From Icerya purchasi (lineage: Eukaryota > Arthropoda > Insecta > Hemiptera > Monophlebidae), in assembly GCA_039619475.1 (NCBI GenBank), contig CM077115.1:448621292-448685291 (forward strand): a stretch of DNA of 64,000 nt. Direction: 5' to 3'. This document shows positions 26,239-40,500 of the stretch, in pieces. Under the pieces are notes generated by a model. The model did not search any database and was not told the DNA's origin. It was given only the letters and a program-made list of their open reading frames with translations. Numbering within the stretch: the stretch's first letter is position 1; the number at the start of each line of letters is the position of its first letter. Both the position numbers and the translations under genes were made by a program.

Positions 26239-29200
26239 TATATACACACACACACAATGATTGGTCCAAAAATGTTGGCCACACTCGCACCGCGTGGAAA
26301 AATAAGTCAGCGAAAACCATAATGTTTTACGTTAATTCTGAAAATTTCAACTAGATAGCTTCATAGGATTCCCGCGCGGCCCATCCACGCAAAATCGTAT
26401 CGAATTCCGACTGCAGGATTTCGTGTTATAAAAAAAAAAAAAGGAACTTTTGTTACAAACTTTTAATATACATTTTTATCTTTCTCAAAATACCGTCCCT
26501 TATGTTTCACGCATTTGTCTTCTACCAATTTCATCTTTAGTTTTCTCAAATTCAGTCTGAAGAACGCGTTTAAGGAAGTCCTCACAAGCACGGACTGCTT
26601 ACGCTACGTAAGGATTGTTTAAGTATTGAAAAGAGCTAAAAATCACAGAAAACGACGTCAGGACAGGTCATCACCTCAATATTATGTTTTTGTAATAATT
26701 CAGTCGTAAGTTTCGACATATGCGGCTTGGCATCTTCGTAGTCCCATTCTCATGGAAACACACCGGGGTATCACAAATCTTCCGCGAACTTCGTTAAAAC
26801 AGCACACATGCACATGTAGAAAAGTTTAAACGGTACTGTTTTCTTTGTTCCATCGGTTCAGAGTGTCTACTGTTCAACCACGTTTTTTTTTTTTATCCGA
26901 AACGGTGTTGTTACCGTGCGAGTCGCCGCGTATTTCCCATTCCACTCTGAATGCGTAGGCGGATATACGACTTTGCGCGGATGGCTCGTACCAGCGTCCA
27001 TCGATTTAATTATTTTCTAATAAAAACGAGCAATATCAAAAAACATATTGAAGTCATTTAATTTTAAAGACAAATTATACGCAGCATTCCCCCCAACTTT
27101 ACCGTTTAAACAAAAAAGCAATAATTCCTGTTTTTTTTTGTTTTTTTATTAGAATAATTTTATACTAACTGCGGTTGCATATATTCCAGTATTGCTGGGA
27201 AAATATTTATAAGAGACGATAGAAACGCTTGCGTAGGAAAATGAGCATCCAGTTCAGCATTGGTTCGATTCAAACTTTCCGTAGCTATACCAATCCAAAC
27301 GTCCCACGCCACATCCCATATAGTTTTTTTAATACCACTTTCAGAAACCAGGGTGGTATTGGATTCGTCCGATTCTTTATTTAAGAAATTGTCTGGTGCA
27401 AATAGCATTTCTTGAAACGATCTCAGAGCAGCCAGTGAAACCTAATAAATAAACGTGCAGAAAGCGCTTATAACATATGCTAAAGTTTAACTTATTCAAT
27501 CTTATGACAAAAATATATTTAACAATGAATTTAAATAATAAATACAGTTATTCAACTTTTCCTATACAACATTCATTTTTTTTTTTTTTTTTTAAATACC
27601 GACGAAAAAGCATACTTTTTACATTTCAGACGATAGAAATTATACGCTTCGAATAATATATTATTAATTAAAAAATAACAATTAGAATAATTAACTGCTT
27701 AAGAAAGCTCGAAAATTGCGTGTATTATTTTACTTTTAATTTAAAAGGAAACGAAAATTTAGAAAATATACAACTAGCCGTATTTGAAAAAAGCAAGGGC
27801 AGACTCGCTCCGGTTAGCAAGACGATGAACATACGACCGGTGTTGTCAACATTAATTTTTCAACGTTACTTGTGCGAATTGAAACATGCCCAGAATGTAA
27901 ACTACGAGTAAAATTTAAAAAAAAAAAAAAATATGTCGGTGTAGTATAAGAAACACTTTTTGGACGCCCCAAAGAAAAAAAGAAGGGCCAAAATGGGGGA
28001 CACGATAAATATCTTCTGGAGTGCTTAAAAAAAATAAAATACTGCATACTACATAATCAACGTCGAAAATGAAAAATAGGAGCTATCGACGAAGTTGATG
28101 GTAGGTTGGATATGTTGTATACAAAAAAATATCGGTCGAATATTTCAAAAAATGTGCCCTAGCTTTTTAGGGATCTGAGAATCGACACTATTATAGTTGC
28201 CGTTACGAAGTGCGCTGATAATAAAATGAAGGTGAAAAACTTTACATTACAAAAAAAAAAAAAATGAATTGAAAAAAATTTAGCCGTACAGGCTTAAACA
28301 CAATAAATAAGTAAGTAAAAAATTTCATAATGTAAATTTAAATGGCTACAGATGAACAACCCAAATGTGATTTTTAAATTCCCGGTTGTTCTTTGTTTAA
28401 CAGTTTCCGATTTTACGAACAGTAGAATTGTACAACAGAATACAAAAACTTTAATCCGGTCATGTAGCAGCAAACCAAACAAACTGAAGTAACGACAAAT
28501 AAAATATCAGCAAGCAGAAAAATATTAAAAATTCAATTTTTTTAATTATCGGAAATTCTTTTATTTACATTTTAAATATTGCACTATTACAATGACCACC
28601 AATTCAAGCAATATATGCTCACTTTAATATCACGAAAGTTAATAATGAAGTTAACAAGATTGCACCACTTCTTATAATAGTTCTGAACTATACGTTATTT
28701 GAAATTTAACATTTACATTTGTAATTATAGGCACCGACCTCGAGTACTGAGAAAGCTCAGGCTTCCGAGTAAACTGAATTGCGGAAGATGAACATTATTC
28801 ACGTGATATATCAAAATTTCAACTATTATGTACTTGACATATCCGAATCAAAGTTCATTCGAATTTGTTGTATGTTTTCTATATTTGCAATAAAGTAATC
28901 GTTGTTAGAAGCGAGCAGCCACTTGTTTTATGTACAAACGTGGTTATTTTAAAATTTTAATTTTAATGGAAGCAATATTAAAGGCAGTTTAAAAGCAGAG
29001 ATCTTCAGCTTCTACAATATTTCTCACAAGTCGGCCCCGGTGTTCCTGATGTATGACTTTAAAATATATAACTGTTCCACGTTACTTTTTTTTCATAAAA
29101 GTTATTTACTTCCAGACATTAGCAAATACAAAATTAAATAGCTTCTTCAGTGCAAATATTCTCAAAAAGTATAAACAATATTTAAAAAAAAACAACAAAA

Positions 29201-32200
29201 AAAACACTGTTATTTCAATGATTTTCTCTTATCGAAATTATATTTTGACTATTTTTACTCTTTTTTTGATTTTACAACAAAATTCCTGGCTTATTCCTGG
29301 TTTTTTCTCAATATACAAAATTCAGAGTTTATTCCCAGTTCGGTAGCTAGCCTGTTACTAAATAGCGCGCTACAAAAGGTGTTTCTGAAATTAAGTTTTT
29401 TTAGGTCGTACTTTTGCCATATTAACAGCACAAGTCGGAGAAATTATCTGCCATACAGGTACGCGTGTATACGCGTGCGCATTATCCACTGACCATAGTT
29501 ATCAGAAAAAGGAAAAAATCAAGAAAGAAAAGTTTAGCCACGCAAGTGTATAAAAAAAATTATGAAAAATGCTGCGAGCTTCGAGTGAGCTGCATGTCGT
29601 GAATTTGTAGAAACAGAAGATGAAATAAAATAGAGCGTATCCATTTTTATAGATTAAATAAAAACCAATTACTCCGGGATTACATATAGTGGGGGTACGA
29701 AGCTGTCTAAAGTTTAATCTACTCTGTTTCACTAAATTACCTTGAGATAGAGTATGCACCAAGTGTAAGAAGCCAGATACGTGTTTTGAATTATTCGTAA
29801 AACTACGAAAAATTTCAGCTGGAGTTCTCTCGCTATAGGTATGTAGTTGACTGAATTTTTCGAATAATATTAAAATTAAAAATTTAAATATTAGCTTAAA
29901 CGTTCATTTGAGAAAAGTGAAATTATTAAATTGATTTTATATGTAAGGTTACCACCTTTTTGATTCTTTTATTAGTTCTAGCGTTTGATTAGTTTTTTTT
30001 TCCTTTTCTTATATATTATTTATATAATCTTAATTTTTGTATTTATAGCTTAGTAATCACTTTCATCGTGGCTGATTTTCAGGAAAAAACATTTGCGCTA
30101 TACGGTTAATAAAATAGATTAAAAAACCTGGAGTAGTATTTCAGACAGAACTATAAGTTTGTTCGCGAAGACGATTTTTATTAATAAAAAACTTCATATT
30201 TATTATAGTTAAACATTAAAATATAATTAAATAAATTTACGGATTAATTAATATACGCTGAAATTAATACCTAATTAGTCAAAAACGTAAAAATAAATTG
30301 AAAGTTTACTGTTGCCGTTGAAAAAGTTTAATTGATTTTTTTATGCTAATTCGAGGCGGTATTAACATATTTGAGGAAACTGAAAAGAATAATTTAACAT
30401 TCGCTTAAGTTTGAGATCCGTTAGAAATTCAAATGGATGCGGAAATGTAAAACCAATAGGATTTTTTTTTTTCAATTGTAAGTTAACAAAGTACAAAGCG
30501 GAAATGAACAATGTAAATATTATAAAAAAAAAAAATCTAATTTAAAAAGTCCAAAAAAAAAGAAAAAAAGTAAAAATTTATTACGCGCTAAGGTAAAACA
30601 GCAAACTACAGTTTTTGTTTGTTTTTCTGTCTCTGCATTATTTGCATTCTTCAAAATTATCGATCTGACTTTTTAAATCACTTTTTGTTTACAGATACAA
30701 AAACACTACGTAACGTATAAAACACGATAAATTTTTGATTACAAAAAGAAATGAGTAAACAAAAAAGAAAAAAGGAACACGTACTTCGTTATTGACACTC
30801 AAAGCTAAGTTCTCAATAAATTCTAGTAACAAAGACCAAACTTTTGGAAAATCGCCCATCGTAACCAACAACTGCCTTTTGGCGTTAAAAACGCGCACAA
30901 CACCGGACAACGTCAACACCTAAAAACAAAAACATATAAAAACGACATATAGCATTACTGAAAAAAATAAATAAAAAAAGACAAACTTTTTATATAATGA
31001 AAATTTTGTTAGTAATAATAAAGGTAAATAATTGTTTTTAAATACGAAAATCGGTACTGTTTAAAACTCGGGATCCTGTAAAACTCGATCTGTACAAAAT
31101 TTTCGCCAAGATAGTCTTCACTGAAGACGAATAAAACTCTGTAAGGAGTATTAGGGCTTTTTGTTGTCGGGTATATATATATTAATGGCTACATCATTTA
31201 TACGCTAGAGGTCATCAAGAAAATGTGCTGTTGCGAAACTTATCTCGAAAAATTGTCACAATTTTATGTAACGAAAATTATATGTGTTTGTGTGTCGTCG
31301 CGATGGCCTAGTGACTAGAGTGCTTGGTTTCCGTTTCGGAAGTCCCGGGCTCGATACCGGGCGATGACAGAATATGCACGCTAGTTAGTATACAGCAGTA
31401 TAAACACACTTAAGGAACCGTATTTATAGTGCGATAACAATCGACTATAGTCAGTTCCAAATATAAGTCGTGCGTGTGCGCTAGCGTCGTATAGAAATAT
31501 TCAGCCGGCGAACAATCGCAGCAACGTGAGTAGGCCAGTCGGCTTGGTTCGTCTCGCCACTGGTAACCTGTCTCAGGTTAATCGGCAGCACGGAAGTTAG
31601 ATTACGCTCTGGCTTACGTACTTCTCAATTGCGTCGATATCTATCTTCTAACTCTCCTATGAATTAGAAGATAACCCCATACTCGATGCCGAATGGTATC
31701 GGAGAAGATATACATATACACATATATTTTTTATATATATTAATTACAACGTAATTCTTAGGCTATCCCCCATTAGAAAAAAATTTCCCGTGCCCCTTGA
31801 CCCCTCTTACTTTCATTCCCGTCTCTTTCTCTTCTATACTTTGTATAAAATGATCAAAATTTACAACGTAATTCTTACTGGCATCAACAAAAAAAAAAAA
31901 ATATTACATAACCACAAAAATCATATTCTAACATTTTTAACTTTCATTATATAAAATTAAGACATTTTTTCGTTACATAAAATTGTGACATTTTTAAATA
32001 ATAATAACAAAAATCGTACAAAATATAACAAACGTTACATAAAATTGGGACATTTTTTTGGGACATTTTGCGTTACATAAAATTGGGAAATTTTTTCTAA
32101 TGGGAGGTAGCCTAAGAGAATTACGCTGTATTAATATGTATATTGAGATGGATTCGGTACTTGTAGCGCTATCTATTGACGACGTTCGAGTTAGAAAATA

Positions 32201-35200
32201 TTCTCCGGTGTTTCATTAATTTACAATCTCTCGGATATTGTTTTTATTTGAATCGCTACATCGTCTTATCAAGTATCCTTATTCGGCCAGAATCCAACTT
32301 GACATCATCACTATATAGCGTCGTCATAAATAGCGAATCTATTTCAACACACATACATCCTTAACAATGTGTAAACTCTTCATCCGAAACCATTTTTTAC
32401 TCAATAGCACTTTTAGTATTTATTATTCATTCCCCTTACAATTTATACATTTTGTAAATAATTAAAGAAAAAAAAAAAAAATGAATTAAATTTTAATACC
32501 TGCGTTTCAGCCCATTGTTTTTGAGCAGTATTACGTGAATGGTGTATCAAAATACTACCTCCAGCATCCACTTTCTTATTACTCGCTGAATTTGACATAT
32601 TCCGTACTTTGTTTAATAATGGAAACAACACCTAGACGAACGTAAGGGAAAGAATTAAAATTTTTTCGCAATTCCCAGATTAAGTTAAATAAAATATATT
32701 TTCGCCGCATTACATAAATATTTATATAGTGGAATTAAATTTCGAGCGTGCTTAGACACCGATTTGCTCCGACAACCATTCACTTATTGATACTGCATTC
32801 TCGCAAGTATATCCGGTAAAAGTATTTTAAAAATCACTGATAAGTTTATCATTCATTTCTTTTTCTTTATTTTTTAAGCCGGTCTCAAAAAAGCTCTAAT
32901 GTTGTGTAAATTTTCGAATAAAGAAATCAAATTTTTTTATTAAACTTTTTATTTTTCTAGAAAAATTCATTACAGAAAAATTATATTCGCTAAGGAGCGG
33001 ATCAAATTTGCGTAGAAAATTACTTTTACATTAAAATTCACTTAAAATTTTTTTTTATTATACCGGATAAAAATTCGACCGTATATATATGATAGCATTT
33101 AATAAAAATAACAAAAACCGAAAACAATTAAGTAGTTGTCGATAAAATAGAATGTGGTAGTGAATACGCATATAAACTATACGTTGCTAATGGATTATTT
33201 GAAGAATTATTAATTTGTATTAAATATCTAGCGCATACACACAGACGACAAAGCGTTGATGATAAAAATGTTTTCCTCAGTTTGATTACTATTGTTAATT
33301 TTTAAGCTATTTTACAGTATTGAATTTTTCAAGTTTTCTATTATTATGTGTAACAAACCTGCCATAATACTGTGTGCCATGTTACGGGTAACAATAAGGA
33401 ACCATGAGCGGTAATGGTAGAAAATAAAGTTTGTCCGGCAGATTTGCGAACGGCTGGTCTCGCATCCGTACACAGTTTACCTAAAAGTAGTAACAAAACG
33501 TGAACCAAAAAAGTCTTAATATCTCTCTCATACGATACAAAAATTCAAACTTTAAAAAAAAATTAAATAAAGTTCAACGTAGCGAAAAAAAAATGTTACT
33601 AGGGGGACATATAAATATATCGAAAGAAGATATGTGATGAAAAAAAGTAATCTTGAAAAACATTTCTATAAATTACCGACACAAATAAGTACAAGAAATA
33701 CAAGAAACACTAATATATAATTATTATATAGGTAATAAAGAAAAAACTAAAATTTAAAAAAATATAAGTTATACACGTGACAATTATTTTATACCTACAT
33801 TTAGAATTGGCGCAAAATTACAGATACAATTGTTAATAATATAATCGAAGAATTAATGACGGCAACAAAATAATAGTAATACGAATATAGAAAGGATTTC
33901 AAATGGCACATTAAAAATATTTAAAAATTATATATGACAAATGTATTTCAAGTTATAATAATTTAGGACTAATAAAAAAATTGAATATTAGTGAAGATTA
34001 TTTAAAAATAAATCAAAAAAATTGGCATGACTATATTAAAAAGTTTAAATCGCAAGGTTTTATACTTATGGCGTTTAACTATTGGACATGTCGGAAAGAT
34101 TTGATTGTGTTAAATTCAAAAAAAATTTAGGTCTCCAAACGGTTTTCAGTCTATTAAAAAGAAGCATAATTGGCGATAAAGACAAAAAATGAAAAAAAAA
34201 AAAAAAAAAGATAAATACAAAGGTACTCCGCGAGAATTTATTAGTTTAACAAGTGTATTAATGACTCACTTGCTACGGAAAACCCACGATTTATCGACGT
34301 TGAAATCAATGAGGATGATCTTTTCAATTTTTCAGTCTGAGGGAAGAAAAATGTAATTTACGAAGTCCAAGTCGACCGAAACACAACCGAATTAGTTTTA
34401 GCTTAGTTTCTGATGACGAACTGTGTGTAAACACGTTCGAAACGTTAAGTAGTATTTTTAATAGGACGTGGTTTTTACCGAAAAATTTTAATTTTAATAT
34501 GAACCACGAAAATCCGTTATGTATTTTATGTTATAATAGAAATATTCAGGAATGGTGAGTATAACTACTTGATGAAACTATAAGAAAAAATTTAAAAAAA
34601 AAACAATTCTATAACGAAAATTTTAAATTTTCCCCAAAAAATTGCCAACAGAGTTAAGAAAACCCCTCTTTTTACTGTTGCGGAAGTGATTTTTAAAAAT
34701 CAGCATTTTTCACGAAAAAAATATAATACACATGTTCTGTTGTTCCTTTTTGCGTACATTGCTATAACTAATTCGCTAAATAAATTACTCACTATTTTAC
34801 TTAAAAATTACAGTCACTGATTAATTTTAAAGAAAACAAAAAAACACGCAATTACTTTTAATCAATTAATTCGCTGGTTCAAAAAAAAAAATCGTTAATT
34901 TTCATTTGGTTAAATAAACATTCTCATTACTACTACCTCGGACGTCAACAAATTAAAATATTCCCCCAAAATAAATATAATCGTATTTATATGTAAATAT
35001 AAATAATATCCTACTCAATCGAGTAAAAAGACACATCCACAATTTATCGAATGGTGGCATATTCTCGTTATCCACATATTCGGCAAATGCTGACGGATCT
35101 GACTCAAGCGCTTTACATAATTTATCTTTTTTTTGGAAGAAATAATCTGCAATATTCCACTAGAAAACAAAGATAAACGAAAAACCATTACATTCAGTTT

Positions 35201-36450
35201 TCATAACTTTATTCTCCTGAAATTAACTGAACTAAGAAAATACAACAGTTACGCTTAAATAAGACAAACTGCGGTACTGAATATATTAAACGACTTCGAT
35301 AATGAAAATTTATACTAAAGATGATTCAATACGTTAAAATACCATTTAAAATCACTCGTCTTTCTGTGAATATGTAACTTCCGTTATCTTTTTACATTCA
35401 AAAAACAAAGAATTTTCCGATGTAATTTTTAAACATTAAAAATCTTCATTATAATGAATTTTAGCCACACAATAATAAAAATAAAGATGACAATTCGTTA
35501 ACTTCCATCTTATATTTTAATAAAATAACAAAAAGATCACAATACCATAAGTCCAATGGCAGTCAAAGAAATATTTAATTCTTGCGTTTGTGAACCGAAT
35601 TTTGAAGCTGTTTCTAAGCATAATGGTAAACACTGCAATGGCATCAATGGTAAAAAATCTGTTACAACCAGCTGAAGACACTGAAAGGCTATACGAATTA
35701 AACTTTCCCTATACAAAGAAATAAATTGTTTTTCCATCGTAAGTTTACGAAAACAGTTTTACAAATATAAAATAATAACAGTTCTATGGTTTTTATATAT
35801 TTATATATATGTATAAAAATACTGCACGGAAGGCACATTATTATTTTATTTTGCAAGAAAAAATAAAAACGTTAAAGTTTCATGACCTTCCAGATATCTA
35901 AAAATCAATTTAAAACGCAATCGATATAACAAAGCAGATAGAAGATCCTTTTGATAATATATTTAATCCTTATTTAATTTCTTTAATTTTTCTTAATACT
36001 GTTTGCTAATGTTATTATACTTTTTAAATTACTAATCGTTTAGATTGTATAAATTGATTTTTTACAACTCTTTTTTTTTCTTCAAATTTATAACCTTTAC
36101 AAAATTATTGGTTTAATTTTTTTTTTTTATATTTTTCACCTTTCAATTCATTTTTACACTCCTATTTCACTTTCACTATTTTGAAATAGAATCCTCCTTA
36201 AGTTAATTCTAATACATAATTTTTTCAGTAACAGAAATATAAATAATAATTCTAACAATTTGGGACATAATGCATGGATTTGAAATTAATGGTAGCATAA
36301 GATGTAAACAGAAACAATCTAAGTCACATTATGTACGTAAAGTATGCTTAGGTAATATATTCCTGCAATGAACATAAATTTTTTATTTATTTTCTACGGC
36401 GAAGTTTTTGTTTTAGGCATCTTCTCTATAATTGATAGAAAAAATAAGGC

Positions 36451-36484
<34 letters not shown>

Positions 36485-37517
36485 TGCAAGATTTCTCAGC
36501 AGACGTATAATAAATAAAGTTGAGCAAAAAGAAACTTTTAATAAACAATAATCTTGAAATATAAAATTTATATAAAAAAATTCACTTATTGTAAACTATT
36601 TTTTTAGCGGAAACCTGAAATATTTAATTTTCGATCTCCAGTATTACCATAGGTATTATTCACGAAATAAATAAACAAGGTTAACTTTCTTTCTAAAGAA
36701 ACATTAAAAGCAAGACCACTAACAGGGCATTGAAATGGTGAAATTAAAATTTACAGTGTAGTACATACTAAGAAGACTTCAGGCGAATAATGGGCCAAAA
36801 GTTTACTCTTTCATCTTTCCTAACTTTACTCTTTTCCAGATCACTTCGCAGGTACCAAATTATTTTAAGTCGAGTAAAAGTCTAGAAACGTAACTTCCAA
36901 ATTGGTGGTTCAGCATCAAAACTTCTATGCTTCCGCACTATCATTAGAAAATAATTAGAAAGAAAAAAAATTACCCGTGTTCGTCGGAAACAGCACCGAC
37001 AATATTTAATATAAACGGCCAACCATGTGTCAGTAATTCACCGGAATTATGCAAAATGTTCAAAACACATTCAAGCTGCCTTTGTCTAACGTCGCCATGC
37101 CGAATATTAGACAACTGAACTAGAGGAGATAACAATAACACCTGTAAATCCTAACAGCAAAATCGAAAAAAAGAAAAAATTAGATAAATAAAAAACAATT
37201 AAGTGAATAATAAAAAGCGAAAAATGTTCTGTAACCGCAGCGACGCTATGGTATTATAATAAACCAAAATTTTTTCAAACAAAATAAACGTTTTTAATTC
37301 GAGGATAAATATAATAATTGAAATATGTTTATTATTAGGGGTAAAATTGAACTGGCAATCGCGCGGCAAAAATAAAAGTAACTTCTTAAGAATATTTTCA
37401 TTCGTTAAAATATATTTATAAAATTATAAAAAAATAATAATAAAAAATAAAGAAAAAAGAAATTATTTAGAATTATGAAACATGGAACATGCTTTAGCCT
37501 GATTTGTTTATATCTAC

Positions 37518-37548
<31 letters not shown>

Positions 37549-40500
37549 CATATATATCTGCATATTCCGAGCGGTTAAGTCCCGGCTAAAGCATGTTCCA
37601 TGCTAAAAGTAATAAAGATATTCTAAACTTTAATTTTCTATGTGAATTTGTATTGACAATAATAAACCACGCATAACAGAACCCGAAACTGATGGAAAAA
37701 GTTTGAGACATGGATATAAATGTAACAGCAAGCAATAGGGTTGATACGGTGTTAATGAACATCTTCTTACGAAAAATAATAATGAATTTTGAAAAAGAAA
37801 AGAATTCAAAGACTACCCCTGTACTACAATTGAATGCAAATACCGTATTCGCACAAAGTATTCACGAACACCGCGCAAATACATCGATAAATATTTTTAT
37901 TTATTTTGTAACATGGTTGAATGAAAAATGTCAAGAAATTGAAGAACTCAAGTCCAAACATGATGCTTTCAATCTACATAAAAAATAAAAGAATTCACTA
38001 ATGTCAAACGCACAATGAAAGCTAGAAGTCTAAAAGATAAGAATGGAAACATCATTCTAAAGAAAAATACGAGAATTTCGCGTTGGAGGGAGTATGTAGT
38101 CAGTTTATTTGAAGTCCACAGACCCAACATAGATAGTGTAACAGACAATTCTGGTCAAGATAATAAATTCTTTGGAGATATAGCTTCCTAGAAGAAGTTA
38201 TTTGTGCCATAAAGAATTTTAGAGATCTGGCGAAGCAGTTGAGCCAGATAAAATGCATGGAGAATTATTGAAAGTACTCCAAAGTGACCACACTGAATTA
38301 AAATCTCTAATTAAATTGTTCAAAAAAGTCCTTTCAACAGGTACAATACCATCAGATTGGTTGAAATCTGTTACCAAAAAAGAATAATACGGCTGACTGT
38401 AGTGATTATAGAACATTATAAGTCTTATGTCATACATCTTGAAAATCTTTCTCAAAGTAATTCACAGAAGAATCTATGAAAAGTGTGAAGAAAATGGTGG
38501 TGAAAATCAGTTTGGATTTAGAAAAGGATATGAAACACGTGAAGCAATATACGCACTTAACGTCTTAGCTCAAAGGTGTTGAAATGTAAATCACAAACAT
38601 TATTGTTGTTTTATTAAGTGCCACAAGGCTTTCAACAGTGTGAAACATGTTAAGTTGATGAAAATACTGAACAATATTGGAATAAATTGGAAAATCAGAA
38701 GATTGATAGGAAAACTTTATCGGAATTAAACTGCAATAGTCCGAAGTGAGAATATCAAATCAGAAGTATCAATCAAGAAAAGGGTACGACAGGGTTGCAT
38801 ATTATCACCGTTACTTTTCAATATATACTCAGAAGATATCAAGTAAACATTCATAAAGGACGATAGCATTAACATTGGCAACAGCCGTATTTCAAATATA
38901 AGATATGCATCTGCATATGTCCTAATCTCTCTAATAACATAAATAAATTGCAAGAAATGCTTGATCGAGTCACCGCAATACACAAAGGATATGGACTAGA
39001 AATAAATGTCAATAAAACAAAATGGCTAACAGTACACGGAAAGTGCGAGACTAGGACCATTTCAACAATGAAGCTAACAGTAAATGGTCAGATCATCGAC
39101 AGAGTTCCCAAGTTTCAGTATCTTGGAACCTGGTACCGCGAGAAGACAGATCAATCGATCGAGATAAAATCACGTACCGGAAAAGCAGGAAAACCCTTTC
39201 TAAGTATGAAAAATCTAATGACCCGAAAATACATTGACCTGCAATTACGATTATGACCAGTGTAATGTTACGTGTGATCAGTACTAGTATATGGTGTGGA
39301 AAGCTGGATTCTTACATCCATGCTTGAGAAAAATATAGAAGCACTGGAGGTGTACATATATCGCCGCATGTTGAAGATTTCATACAGGGACCATGTAACT
39401 AATATAGAAGTGCTGCGAAGAATGTCGAATCAAACTGAACTCCTGTACGTTCCAGAAAACTAAAATATTACTGCCACATAAATAGGCATCCAGAAAAGTA
39501 TAATTTAATCCAACTTGTCCCGAATGGCACCATTGAGGGATATCGAAAGCCAGGCGGAAGAAAGATGTCAAGGACAGCAGATATGCGCCGATGGTACAAT
39601 CAGTCACCTGTAAAACTGACAGAGGCGTCCAAAGACAAAAGCAGAATAGCTGTAATGATCGCCCAACTCCGATCGAAGATGGCGTAAAATGAAGAAGAAG
39701 ATTTTGTCTTTCTTTCCGGTTCTGTCGTTTTTGCATTTTACTAATTTCCCCTCATTTATTTTTATACTTTACCTGCACTTTATTTATTTTTTTTTAATAA
39801 TGTCTCTACAAGCATATATCGAAACTTCTTTAGCCAGTTTATTTTTGACTGACAGAATTATTTTTATTATTAATTTATGCCAGCAGTTTCTTTAGTTTAA
39901 ATATTACGGTTATTTTTTATAAATCGATGCAGTTTCCTTTATGTTGCCAAAATTTTATATATTGCTAACTCTCTAGTTTTTTATATATAAATATAATATA
40001 AATATACACATATACTTATACAGATTTGGGTTTTCAGCGATATCTGATTTAAAATTTTTTTTCAGTGATATTCCATTTAATTTCGATCTCTAGGATATCG
40101 TATTTCGGTGTAACTATTATTGGCAAAAGTGTATCAAAGATCAGCTGATCGACTAGTGATCTAAAAACTGCTTAGGCTTCTGTATGTACGTAACAACCAA
40201 TATATAAGTACCGTCATATATGGGCAGATGGATGTGCGTCGAATTTGTGACTACATATGTCGAGCAGTATTCAGCTGAGAACAAAAGTACGTAACGCGTT
40301 TTTTTGAGTAGCACAGCTGCGAGCCGAACAAAAAATTGATCGTTCTTCTCCAGAGAGACAGGCCTGTTCAAGATTCGTTATCGCCTTATCATGCACTGCC
40401 ATCGTCGAAGCAGTCCCTAATTTACTCATTGTACAATGTCGGTGCCGTATTTTAAAGCCAGTCGCTTTGATTTGATTGAAAAGCGATTATTTAAAAATTA

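Larger units (their letters stand above)
24353..27169 (-). other. MON2 intron 2.8 kb
   Basis: Contains a foldback (24600-25130), clustered copies of the CAACGTAATTC repeat (25328-25750), a long (TA)n tract (26203-26230) and a mariner-like transposase remnant (26440-26960). Confidence 0.75.
30920..32499 (-). other. MON2 intron 1.6 kb, repeat-rich
   Basis: Contains a tRNA-derived SINE (31296-31710), an adjoining inverted-repeat element (31735-32140) and a fragment (32150-32230) of the TTAA transposon's internal sequence. Almost half of the intron is mobile DNA. Confidence 0.75.
33481..35014 (-). other. MON2 intron 1.5 kb
   Basis: Holds a Penelope-like 3' tail and a hammerhead-like motif (34100-34550) on the plus strand. 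The rest is AT-rich. Confidence 0.7.

Noticed and set aside
29053..29346. 97-codon open frame on plus in the 3.3-kb intron
   Set aside because: Composition-driven frame rich in K, F, I and L with no motif; expected by chance in AT-rich DNA.
31296..31370. Possible functional tRNA gene
   Set aside because: The A and B boxes are good, but the acceptor ends do not pair and a long body follows, so a SINE fits better.
40150..40450. GC-richer stretch with a 72-codon open frame on minus
   Set aside because: It has no recognisable protein motif, no exon-like splice context fitting MON2 and no repeat partner in the window.
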